Assembly: GCA_027924645.1 (NCBI GenBank)
Contig: BSBN01001017.1
Coordinates: 8,334,501-8,398,500, forward strand
Direction of reading: 5' to 3'
DNA length: 64,000 bases
Source of the DNA: Cunninghamia lanceolata
Lineage: Eukaryota > Streptophyta > Pinopsida > Cupressales > Cupressaceae
Part shown: piece after piece, positions 24,236 through 34,852 of the stretch
How positions within the stretch are numbered: position 1 is the first letter of the stretch
Layout of the letters: every line of letters begins with the position of its first letter
The notes under the pieces: model-generated
Database searches by the model: none
What the model was told of the DNA's origin: nothing
Seen by the model: only the letters and a program-made list of their open reading frames with translations
Position numbers and translations under genes: made by a program

Positions 24236-24990
24236 CACTCAAATGTCTATACTTGCAAGTGGAGACTCAAAAGGTTGAAGTTATGGGGGTGGCATTCCAA
24301 AAAAGGAGTTATAAGCTAAGCACATAGATGCACAAACTAGGTGAAACAAATGAGAGCCCAAATTACTTTATATGTCCCCTTACTAAACCAAAAGTTCCTC
24401 AAAATCATCATTATTATTTCCCCTTTACTTTCTCAACAATTTCAAAATAAAGTTAACTTCTAGCTTTAATCTAATCCTAGTCTTAACTGCCTTTCAGTCG
24501 AGTCTAAACAAAGCAAGTTTTCAAAACTACACTACCTTGTAGAATCTAATGGGAAACTCTTCCCAATTCTCCTTTGCGAGGGGGGAATTCTTAGGAGTTG
24601 ATTACCCATTTAGTTGCACCTAGTCCCTTACTTGCCTTACCTAAACTTCAATGGTGAGTGCTCCCTTCTTCTTGGTTTGATGGGGTTAGGTTAAGGGGTC
24701 AAAACTTTAATTCTACAAAGTCAAAAGTAGCATGCCCACACTTGTCAAGTTTAATCTTTGGTGATGAGTGCTTGCATCTTATTGGTTACATGAGGTTAGA
24801 CTATGGGGGTGATATCAAAAAGTCAAAAATGAAAAAAAATAAAATACATATAATAATCACTCAAATGTATATACTCACAACTGGAGACCTGAAAGGTTGA
24901 AGCTATGGTGGTGGCATTCCAAAAGAAAAAAGAGTTATAATCTAAGCATACATATGTACAAACTAGGTGAAAAAATCAAGAGCCTAACTT
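24236..24990. repeat. Rest of tandem unit 1 and complete tandem unit 2
   Basis: 24236-24375 is the second half of unit 1 (matching 24853-24990: cactcaaatgt.tatact.. to ..gagcc.aa.ttact). 24376-24852 repeats 14753-15224. Two tandem units of ~610 bp therefore existed before the LTR element landed between 'ataat' and 'cactcaaatg'. Confidence 0.8.
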
Positions 24991-25979
24991 ACTTTCTAGG
25001 GCCATCCTTGCTAAGAGTTAAATTCTTTACCCTAAATCTGATCTATTGGCCATTTATTTTGATCTAAGTATAGAAGGTACCAATAAAATTTATTGCTTGT
25101 CTATGTTGAAAGCTAGTCTAATTATTTAGTCTAGATAACCGATCAGTTTTTAGCCTTTGGTATCACTTAAAACAAGAATTTTTCCATCTCCTTCCTCATT
25201 CCTACTTGATTCATGATGAGGGTGTACTCTAACCAACACACTGACAACAATAAAATGAGAACAACAATAATTTACATGGGGAAACTAGTGTAGGAGCACC
25301 CCTCCAACAAGATAAATATGCACAATAAGGTTTTACTATGTTTTAGACATTTCATGTTACTATGTAGCATTTTTATGTCTAAGTCAAATGTAACATTTTG
25401 TGTTGGCATTTCATGTTTGTCAACATCAACTTTGACATTTTAGACATGTTGGATGATGTGAAGGGTTCAACCAATGTGTCTTATCATTAGGAGTTTTGTT
25501 GTCTTATGAAAAACAAATGTCATGGGATTAATTAGGGTTTCTGCTAATAATCTTAGTTAAATCAAAAACCCAAAAACAGAGGAGAGAGGAGTCAGTAACA
25601 AAACAAGGAAGGTGGTCGAGGAATAGGGACTTTTTTCCACCTTCAGAAAAAAAATCTCTGTAATTCGTCTGCATTTGATAATGTGAAATGAAGAAGTAGA
25701 AATTCTATAATTTGTGTTCTACAAAATTCTAGATTCGGTGTAAATTCTTTGTATATCAAACCATCTTGTATATTATTTGTATAGATTTGCCTTGTGTCTC
25801 ATTTTGTTCTTCTCTGGTCGAGATGCACGATTAAATCCATTCCACTGGTGGATTTCTATGAAATCAATGGAATGGATTGTGTACATTAGTATTCTGTTGA
25901 TTTTCCTTTTTTGTTTGATGGGCATGGCAGAATAGAAATTATGGAATCCATTACAGAGGAAGTATCCGCGGGAAGTTCA
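24991..25979. other. Non-coding region, possible LTR start at ~25281
   Basis: No reading frame is recognised. At 25262-25290 a short purine-rich run (acatggggaaactag) precedes tgtaggagcacccc. That looks like a polypurine tract followed by an LTR start and would suit the 3' LTR of the preceding gypsy relic. No second copy lies in the window, so this is only a candidate. Confidence 0.35.
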
Positions 25980-27110
25980 AATGTACATCAATTGTATGCG
26001 GGGATAGTCTGTGAATATATCACATTTGTATGCGAATTAACCCCTGTGTATATGCGGTGAAGAATGGTATGTATAAAAGGCTGTTTGGGTCAAGTTTGTA
26101 TTGGTCATTGAATATACATTTTCTATAGATATCGCAAATGTATGAAGGTACTTTCCCTATGTATATTACTGTTGTATCTAGGTATCACCTTGTGTATATC
26201 ATGGGGCAAAATGTGCATGTAAGATCCATTTGGGTTAAGTATAAGATTGTTTACTGAATTATATAATTTTTGTATATATTGCTAATGTATCTAAGCATAT
26301 TCTGTGTGTATCCCACAATTGCATGTAAAGGTCCACCGTCTATGTATATCACTAAAGTATATGCTGTGTTAAACCTTGTGTATGTCAAGATTTTTTGAGG
26401 AAATACATTTCCTGTGTATACGTCAATTGTATGTCACAGACAGTGTATGTGTATATCACTATTGTATGCAAACATCAGTTTGTGAGTATACTGCAATTGC
26501 ATATCGCTGTTGTATGTTGTGAAGATGCAATGAAAATATACATTTCATAAGATACAAAAGAGGACCGGCTGAGGTGGTAGTTAGTTTGTATGTTGGGCTA
26601 TTTTTGGCCTGCGGATGCAAGGGATGACCGATAATAGCAGGTGATGAGGACTGGCGAAAGAAGGTCACCGATTATATGTTTTGTTTGTATATTTCATTGT
26701 ATGTTGAAACATACATTGGCTTGAGATACAAGCGCTGACAGGTAGTATCAAGTAAGAACTTTTTAGTCCACCAGGAAAATCAAGTCATGTTATGTACATG
26801 AAGTTGTACGCAGCGAAATATACAACGGCAGGTTAAAGATTGAGGGCCCCACTAATGCATATTCAAAATGTATATTTGAAATGCATGAGAAGAATGTACA
26901 TGTGAATGTACACTGAGGACATACAAGGAGTGGGTATATCATTGTTGCATCTGAAAAGTAATTCCTGTATATCCCACATTTGCATATCGAAGGGTTGTAT
27001 ATTGGAATGTACAATGTAAATGTACATTTCGGAAGATACAAAAGAGGATCGGCTGTAGCGGTCAAAGCGGGTTGAGATACAATAGACTACCTATGATAGG
27101 AGGTCAACAA
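25980..27110. repeat. Degenerate motif array 'gtatat(c)..attgtatg'
   Basis: At least a dozen variants of tgtgtatatca...attgtatg occur (e.g. ~26012, 26120, 26160, 26270, 26312, 26345, 26420, 26448, 26490, 26690, 26940, 26970), often ~35-65 bases apart. A longer duplicated block, 'aagatacaaaagaggaccgg', sits at ~26547 and ~27031 (one change), ~480 bases apart. No gene is visible; small frames at 26459-26668 and 26790-27065 merely read through the repeats. Confidence 0.6.
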
Positions 27111-30100
27111 ATGTATATGCAAGCCAAAGACATCGGTGTAAGGGTAGTGCATCGGTCAGAGTCTGTAAATGGCTGCCGATAGGATGTTATGTTGCCGATG
27201 AGGAGTTCAGAGAGACATTTGATGACCTCTCGCTGATATTGATAGGATTGACATTTTGAGTGTGTGTGTTTCTACTGTGTTTCCACTCTGCATCAGAAAC
27301 TATCTCAAACTTTTTAGCCTTAGGTTTTGCCTCCATTTTTCTTCAAAAATCTTATGTCATTTGTCAAATCCCTATCATACCCCTACCACATTAGTCACAT
27401 TCAATTTTACTTAATATTTGTTACTTTCGTTTTCATTTTCATTGTCTTTTTATAAGATTAGCTCATTTCTCTCCTTTAGAAACCCCAAAATACCTTGTTT
27501 CAATTTTATCTCCAACTTTATAGTCTTCTCCCTAATAGGTGCACATACAAATATTTTCTTAAGAGGTTGTTTTGAAGCTTCCCTAAAGTTTATGGATCTT
27601 TCTAACATATATGACTAGGTTATTAACCATGACTAGGCTATTAACACTACTACAACCCCTATTGAATAGAAGTCCTAAACTTGGAATTCAACAAAATTTG
27701 GTTGGACAACTCCTTGAGATGCCTTGATTCTAGAATTGATGATAACATTAATCTATAGGTGCATGTGTTCTAATTCATTTTCCATTTCTCTTACCTAGTC
27801 TAATTTGTGAGTCTACATTTCTAGTTTATTGCATGTCTAATTTGTTGTCATGTTGTCAATCTTAGCAATAGTAATTGTTAATTGGTGTTAGGCTAGTTGG
27901 AGATAGCCTTAGGTAACATTAATTTGCACTTTTACACACACAATAAAAAAGAATCAACCTTTTCAACCAATAAAGACTCATCTTTTAGGTTCTTTCACTC
28001 ACCTGGAAAGATTTTCCTATTACACTAATATAGGGACAATCACATGCAATTGACAGAATATACACCATACGTCAAGATTGATTCAAGATGATCCTTAGTT
28101 GACTTAAGCACATTACTAATCCTATTTTATAATATGATGATGAATTTTACATTGATCTTCTTAGAATTCTTTCTAGAACTTAAGGAAATGCTTTCATGTT
28201 GAATGGGAGAAGAGCATTTGATGAGTCATTTGAGCCACTACAACATTCATGACTTGTTTTCTTCTTTTCCATATTTTTAAAGATAATTTTTTCCTAACTC
28301 CACACTGATCTAATAAAAACGTTCACTCTAAACAAATGGAACTTTTCTTCCTCAATGTGGGGTTTGCATCTAAAATCTTGAATGTTCTATTTATGGAAAA
28401 ATAGAGAATTCCAAACTTTTTAAAGGATTGTGATAGAGATTTCTAGGCTAGTGTGAGTATTTTTCCTATCTACATAGTGAACTATAGAACCATCACATTT
28501 TCTATTAATAAGAACATAAGGTAAAGAAGAAAACCATTCTATTATTATTTCTCTATAAATTTGATATTAGAAAAAAAATTAATTTAGATGACATCACCAA
28601 CATGTCATTCTAAAATATAGGAGCATTTTGTTGATGAGACCTTAGTTGTTGCTACGTAATGAGGAGGCCAAACTTGAGGTAAGAGTTGACATAAGAAAGA
28701 TTAAAGGGATAATGATTAGAAATTAAAATAAATGCAATTTTAGAAAGCTGCAATAACACACATTAATCCATACCCTCAAGGGGTTAGGAACCTAGGGATG
28801 GCTATGGAATGAGGTAGAGATGTGAATGTTGAGTCAAATCAGGTATAGCTTTTGGGGATAGATAAAAAGAGAATTAGGGATGGTTAAAAATTAAATTATC
28901 ATGGCCAAGGGAGATAAAAAAGGAGTTAGAAATATCATTGTTTAGATTGAGATTGCTTATGAATAAAGAATGAAGTTGGTACTCGCTGAGAGAGAAAGAG
29001 AAGTTGAGAATTGGCTAATAGTATAAGAAAGGTGATAGTTTAAGGTAGAAAGTGATGAGTCTAGTTTATGACTCAATTTTGTTAGAATTTATTATCCATT
29101 TGATGTAGTTATAATGGACTTTGCTACCTAGATCTTGATCTTTTCATGATATTTCCTCAAAACCATAAGATATTGGGCATAGGTTATTTCCTATAATATT
29201 TAATGACATTGACATGCTCTATGAACTATCTATGTTAATTTTACATGTGGATTAATGAATGTTACTCTAAGATAGTTATAGATATGCAATTATTGTGCGT
29301 ACTAATATTGCTATGCAGATATAATTAGTAGCCTATAAAATTAAGGAAGATTCTGTCAGTTGGTTACTTGCCATCAAAGTCAACAAGATGGTCATTCAAA
29401 TGTCAAATAGAGGGAAGATAACCACCTTGTAACTAGTCTTAATTGCTTGTTGAGTGAATATAGGAGTTATTGTTGCGCTAGATCTGTGTTAAAGCGAACA
29501 TGCTTGACCAGATTCCATGAATGCATAACCTCTCCACTTTCTATGCTTTCCCTAAAGTGGCATCCTTCTATTCTGTTGGAGTTGACCACCTTGCTAGGTA
29601 GTTGATTTGTAGCTTTTTTTTCAATAAATAAGACTCAAATTCTCTTTCAAAAGAGTTAATTAATCTGAGGTTGTACTCGCATTATTAAGTTTTTCAGCAA
29701 TACAATTACATTGCTCGTTTGTACTCATGTTTTCCAATAAATAAAATGAAGTTATAAGTTTTCATCTCTGAGTTTACATTTGTCTTAAGGGATACTCATC
29801 CAAGGGGGCCCACTTGGTGATCATTCCATCCTTTAGGTTATTTGTTATTTTCTATTAAGCAATTAGTTAAAATCTGGCACTGTATATTCCTGCAGCCACT
29901 AGAATTACATTCTGTGCCTGTTCCTGTAGCCAAAGTAGACAAAGTAGTTTCCTATTTGTTTGCCTAGATTTTCATTTTCTGTCATGCACTTTGGCTTAGT
30001 ATAGTTGTTGGTTGATGTTCAAAATTTATGCTATTTCTTTCCAAGCAATTTACTTTCAGCATTATGTCTTTCATAGTCATAGAATGAATGTGGCTACTTT

Positions 30101-31441
30101 AGAACTTTAGAATTCATAGTGCACATACTGTGCTGACCCATTTCAAGTTCACATCCCTGGGTTGACAAGTTAAATGCACCTTCATAGTGATTAAGATAGC
30201 TATTCAGGTTAGATGTCCAATCTTTGAGTCACATCTTTATGGGCCTAGTTGTTAAATCATTATAGGAGGCCAATAGAAAGATAGTCTCAAGAAGGTAATT
30301 AATAAAGGATGATGGAGTTAAATAAATCCCAAAGGATGTGATCCCCCACATTAAGAGAACCCATGAGGAGATGACCCTCCCTAATCACATACCATCCTTA
30401 GTTCCACTTATGGAACATATAGAGAGAAGGAGATAAAATACTTTAGAAGATAATTGGTCAGGTGAAGAAACATAGAGAGAGAGAGAGACAATAAATTTGA
30501 GGAAATTTCAAAAAATTAGTACCATGACCATTAATGTGGTACCACACCAAATACCTAAGGAAATAACTTTAGAGAAACTATTGTCAATGAAGATAAAGCA
30601 ATTGTCCAACATTATTGTGAGAAATGGCTTACACCGCATTCTTAGTTTTTAAAACAAGAAGATCAAGGAAAGACAAGGGATTGGATGAAGATAAAAAAGG
30701 CTTCTACATAACCTTAAAACTATTTGAGCTAGACATAAAGGCAAATCAATTAAGGGAACTGCCCTTTATTACATCCTTATATGAAAATAAAATAAGGATA
30801 ATTGGAAGGATTATTAAAATAGCAGTACCATAGAGGAGTGGTCGGGAAAGAAAAGTAATAGAGGAACCTCAACAAAGAATATAAAGACCTAAGAGGAAGT
30901 TGCAAATTGTTGAATATTATAATGATGAAACTTCACAAAGGGAACTAATAAAAAAAGAGTTGGAAAAGAAGGTAGAAAAGGACTAGAAGAATGTGAAGGA
31001 AAAGGAACAAAGATAAAAACCATAGGGAATGGTAGTGGTATCACCTACAATTAGCCACCATATAAACAAAGAAACAATAAGGCTAGAAGGATTAAGAGTG
31101 AACGCAAAATCATAAGAGTGGATGAGCAAAATGATGGATGTTGGTCAGGAAATATATAAATCCTAGAAGAATAAGACTACACTGACTAAGGTTTATTGAG
31201 AAAATAAAGTTAAACAAGAATATACTCAAAAGGAAAAGGCTAATCCCATTATGTTTTACTCAAAATTAAAGGTAAAGGAGAAGATGCCTACAAGGGCAAG
31301 ACTACATTGAGTGAGATTCATAGAAAAAGATCAAGTTAAAGATGAAGATGCTTCCCTTAATTTGGAAGTAAGATAGGTAGTAAAATAAATAGGTGTCATA
31401 GAGCATAACCCCATAAATAAATAATAGGGGAAAAGGCATAG
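27111..31441. other. 4.3 kb region without a recognisable gene
   Basis: It contains only short open frames without family motifs: 27418-27618, and 30624-30833 in a Lys/Glu-rich stretch (30600-31330) whose plus strand reads charged fragments broken by stops. That stretch may be an old, very decayed coding relic, but I cannot assign it. Microduplication 'tgactaggttattaac' lies at 27612-27644. Polyadenylation-like aataaa words cluster at 29620-29745. Confidence 0.5.
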
Positions 31442-32640
31442 GGGTAAGTGCACAAAGATGGGGGACCAAAAGGGGGTCTTAAGTGGCCACATTTTTGTTA
31501 AAATCAGGAAAGACTAATGTTGGATGAGAAATTGAAGCTAGTTACACTCAAAATTTGAATATGCAACAAAAATAAGAGTCGTAGTGCTCTGAATCTAGTT
31601 TCTAAACTACTATGTTTTTTAAAATGGTTGAGATTAAGGGGTTCAAAAAGGGTGGCCACACAAACTGGTCCTATTTTTTTTCAAAAAAACATAACATAGC
31701 ACTGGGGTGGCCCCCCTAAAATGTTAACTATTTTTTAGTATTTCAAATATCGCTTTGGTGAGAAATTAGCTAACACCATATAGTTTATCCTCAATTTTTC
31801 TGATAATTTTTCATGAATAATTATTTTTTTACTAATTTTCAAAGTGGACACATCCTGAAAAATAGAAAATTGAGTGTGCTTCCCCCTAAAAATTTTGAAA
31901 ACTAATCAAAAATTCAAAAAAAAATTCAATACGTGTAGAATGGAGTCTAGTTTCTAAAATTGTAATTTATTTGAAATTTCAATGAACATTTAAAAAATTA
32001 AGTCAAAAATACCACACACTAGTTTTTGACAAAAAATGGATACACTAACAAAAGAAATTAAAGATGAAAATCTTAACATACTCAAAATGTGAAAAAAATT
32101 ATATGGTTAGAAAGCTAAGAGAGAGCTTAACATTATTGTGGTATTTTTTTGACTTGTCATTGAAACAAGTGCAAACCTAATGGGGAGCATGCTCAAGATT
32201 ATGTAATTTTTTAACAATCTGCAAAAACACATCTTTGGACATTCAAAACTCAGTCCAAGCCTTTGGATTGGAAGCCCAAGGCAAATCCAAGCCAAAGGCT
32301 TGGAAATTACCAAAGAAACAATAACACAAGTGCATTACAACATGCTCACATTGTGTGCATGTATTCACATAATGTGAGCACGTTATAATGTGCTCGCATT
32401 ATTGTGAAGGAAAATCATCTCACCCTTACCTTCTCTCTCTCTGGTTGAGTGTATAGGGTTGAGGGTCTAGAGTATAGGCTTTAAGGCATAGGGTTGAGGG
32501 TATTAGTTATAGGGTATTTAGTAATTTAGAGACAATTAAAAACTTGTCATAGTAGTTATTTTAGAATTTAGACAACACTTAAAACTTTCCATGCATGAAA
32601 AAACATGCTCGCATTATAATGTGAGCACATTTTATGGAAC
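31442..32640 (+). mobile_element. Truncated and diverged copy of the foldback family (copy A)
   Basis: It starts GGGTAAGTGCACAAAGATGGGGG and follows the reverse complement of the right arm 42354-41450 for ~900 bases, with many substitutions. Next come the CG-type palindromic words in decayed form (cataatgtgagcacgttataatgtgctcgcattat, split over 32370-32402), a short telomere-like patch (gggttgaggg.., 32455-32520), and an inverted remnant of the palindromic words at 32605-32637. No closing GGGTAAG terminus is found, so the right end is uncertain. The frame 32107-32313 (minus) has no meaning. Confidence 0.75.
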
Positions 32641-33051
32641 AAAAAAAAGGACAAAAGGCATGTGCAATCCATGAATTAGACCCACATGCTCTGTTATTCC
32701 CTGCTTTCTATGCATTATCGGACAAAAAAGTGTTTTTCATGGTGTTGACATTTATACAATCATTGTTTACTTAATCCACCACCTTTTTTCGGTTCTTCAA
32801 TGTAGAAGAAGTAAATTGGATGTTTTTAGACAGAATTTGATTATTTGAACTAATATTTTTATTTTTCATAATGTTTGAATGCTAATTTTCGTGTTTTTAG
32901 ATTGAATTTGATGATATAGATTTATTTGTTTTCATAAATTTGACTAATCCTATTAGAGTTATATAAAATTCAACATTGAATATGAAGGAACTTGCCAAAA
33001 AGCTCAAATTTTTGAGGAATTTGAAGCCAAAAATGAATTAGACATAATTGT

Positions 33052-33317
33052 TGTAACATCAGAAAATGTCCCCTTGGGGGATTTTACCCCTTTAGGTTTA
33101 GCTCCCGAGTCTTTAGTGTGCATTTAGGACATTTTACATCATATTTCAACACCTCGATGAGAAAACCCCTAAGTGTCTTGACAAATGGGATCTAGGGGGA
33201 CTACTTGAGATAGACCCTGCCCAAAATAGGTGGGAGGACTTGGGCACCCACGCCCTAGTCCTACCCTATTTTGGGGCAATCCCAATTTTTGGGTGTCGGC
33301 TTGTGACCGTTATTTGG
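33052..33317 (+). repeat. 5' LTR, first segment
   Basis: Matches 47244-47508. It ends at ..gttatttgg, where the foldback element begins. The LTR resumes at 42355/42359. Confidence 0.92.
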
Positions 33318-33382
33318 GGGTAAGTGCAAGAAGATGGGGGGCCAAAAAGTGGCCAAATTAATTTCAAAAAAAAATGGGTCAA

Positions 33383-33597
33383 AATGTGAGCACGTTATAA
33401 CGCGCTCACGTTATAACGCGCTCGCGTTATGGCTTGGTAATGACAAGCCTTAGGCTCATCAAAACCAAGCCATAACACGAGCGTGTTATAGCACGAGCGC
33501 GTTATAACGCGCTCGCGTTATTCTTTTCTTTACATTTTTCCTTTTCCACAAAACTTTGTGCTGTTTTTCATGTTTTAAATAACGCGAGCACGTTATG
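33383..33597. repeat. Cluster of palindromic 'ataacgcgctcgcgttat' words
   Basis: At least six versions of the near-perfect inverted repeat ATAACGCG-(C/A)(T/G)(C/A)-CGCGTTAT and its single-sided forms occur (33386-33437, 33473-33522, 33580-33596). They are separated by 'ggcttgg..ccaagcc', itself an inverted pair. CpG density here is far above the neighbourhood. Confidence 0.8.
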
Positions 33598-33629
33598 TTC
33601 AACTTAAATTTTTTTATGTTTAAGGCTAT

Positions 33630-33651
33630 TAATCATGTATGTATGTATGCC

Positions 33652-33683
<32 letters not shown>

Positions 33684-33752
33684 TGTATCTATGTATCTAT
33701 GTATGCCTATATGTATGTATGTATCTATGTATGCCTATATGTATGTATGTAT
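33630..33752 (+). repeat. (ATGT)n microsatellite, left arm
   Basis: Tandem tatg/tgta tetranucleotides interrupted by 'ctat' and 'cctat'. The inverted partner (catacata) lies at 41185-41325. The apparent Met-Tyr-Val-Cys proteins in both are translation artefacts. Confidence 0.95.
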
Positions 33753-34133
33753 AGTGTCGAGGGTAGAGGAGGGTAGAGATGGGAGTAAGCCAGATAGGGG
33801 AGGAGAGGGGTGGATAAGGATTGAGTGATTAAGGTTTAAGGTTAAGGGTTGAGCATTTAGGGATAGGATTTAGAGTTTAGGGATAAGGGATTAGAGTTTA
33901 GGACCTTGAGGGATTAGGGTTTAGGGTTGAGGCTTTAGGGATAGCATTTAGGGTTAAGGGTCGAGGGATTAGGGTTAAGGTAGAGTGTTGAGGGTAGAGG
34001 GATTAGGGATAGGGTTTAGGGTTGAAAGTTTAGGGTTGAGGGATTAGGATTTAAGGTATAGTTTAGTAGTTCTTGTGGATAGAGCCAGTAAACAATGGGA
34101 GATTATTTGCCTATTTCATAACAATATACCTCC

Positions 34134-34813
34134 CCCTTAAACCCTAAACCCTAATCCCTCAACCCTCAACCCTAAGCCATCATCCCTCAACTCTAATCCC
34201 TCATCCCTAAACCCTAAATGCTATCCCTATTCCTAAACCCTCAATAGACTCGATACTATACCTTAAACCCTAATCCCTTATCCCTAAACCCTCCAACCCT
34301 ATCCCTAATCCTTACACCCTCCACACTCTACTTTAACCCTAATCCCTTGAACCTCAACCCTATCCCTAAACCCTTGACCCTTGAACCTCAACCCTCAACC
34401 CTCGACATCAAACCCTAATCCCTCAACTCTTAACTCTGATCCCTCAACTCTCAACCCTAACCCTAAACCCTAAACACTAAACCCTCAACCCTCAACGTCA
34501 AATCCTAATCCCTCAACCCTTCACTCTAATCCCTCAACCCTAAACCCTATCCCTAAACCCTCAACACTATACCTTAAACCCTAATCCTTCAACCCTAACC
34601 CTAAACCTTATCCCTAAACCCTAATCCCTCAACCCTCAACCCTAATCCGTCATCCGTCATCCCTCAACTCTAATCCCTCATCCCTAAACCCTAAATGCTA
34701 TCCCTATTCCTAGACCCTCAACAGGCTCGATACTATACCTTAAACCCTAATCCCTCTACCCTTGACACTCTTATTTAACCCTAATCCCTTGACCATTAAC
34801 CCTATCACTCAAC

Positions 34814-34852
<39 letters not shown>

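Larger units (their letters stand above)
33318..34133 (+). repeat. Left inverted arm of the foldback element
   Basis: The reverse complement matches the right arm in the blocks 33318-33370 (terminus), 33500-33640 (ends cttaaat..taatcatgtatg), 33640-33760 (ATGT repeats), 33760-34070 (gggtttaggg-like) and 34070-34133 (ttcttgtggatagagcc.. to ..cctcccc). About 0.75 kb present in the right arm next to the terminus is missing here. Confidence 0.85.

Noticed and set aside
30624..30833. 69-residue Lys-rich frame as a gene
   Set aside because: No motif, surrounded by stops in all frames and no supporting signals; left as part of an unassigned decayed region.
32980..33046. Possible exon with a donor-like 'aaggtatgt' when joined to 48484-48520
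   Set aside because: Joining the flanks of the inserted element gives a short frame with stops and no recognisable protein; too weak to call a host gene.
33595..33828. Met-Tyr-Val-Cys repeat protein (and its minus-strand partner at 41107-41362)
   Set aside because: It is pure translation of the ATGT microsatellite in the foldback arms, mirrored in inverted orientation; no start context or family resemblance.
33820..34200. Head-to-head telomere fusion point (TTTAGGG-like then CCCTAAA-like)
   Set aside because: The inversion is explained by the symmetric foldback arms, the whole unit has matching termini and a target repeat, and an empty site exists in the sister LTR.
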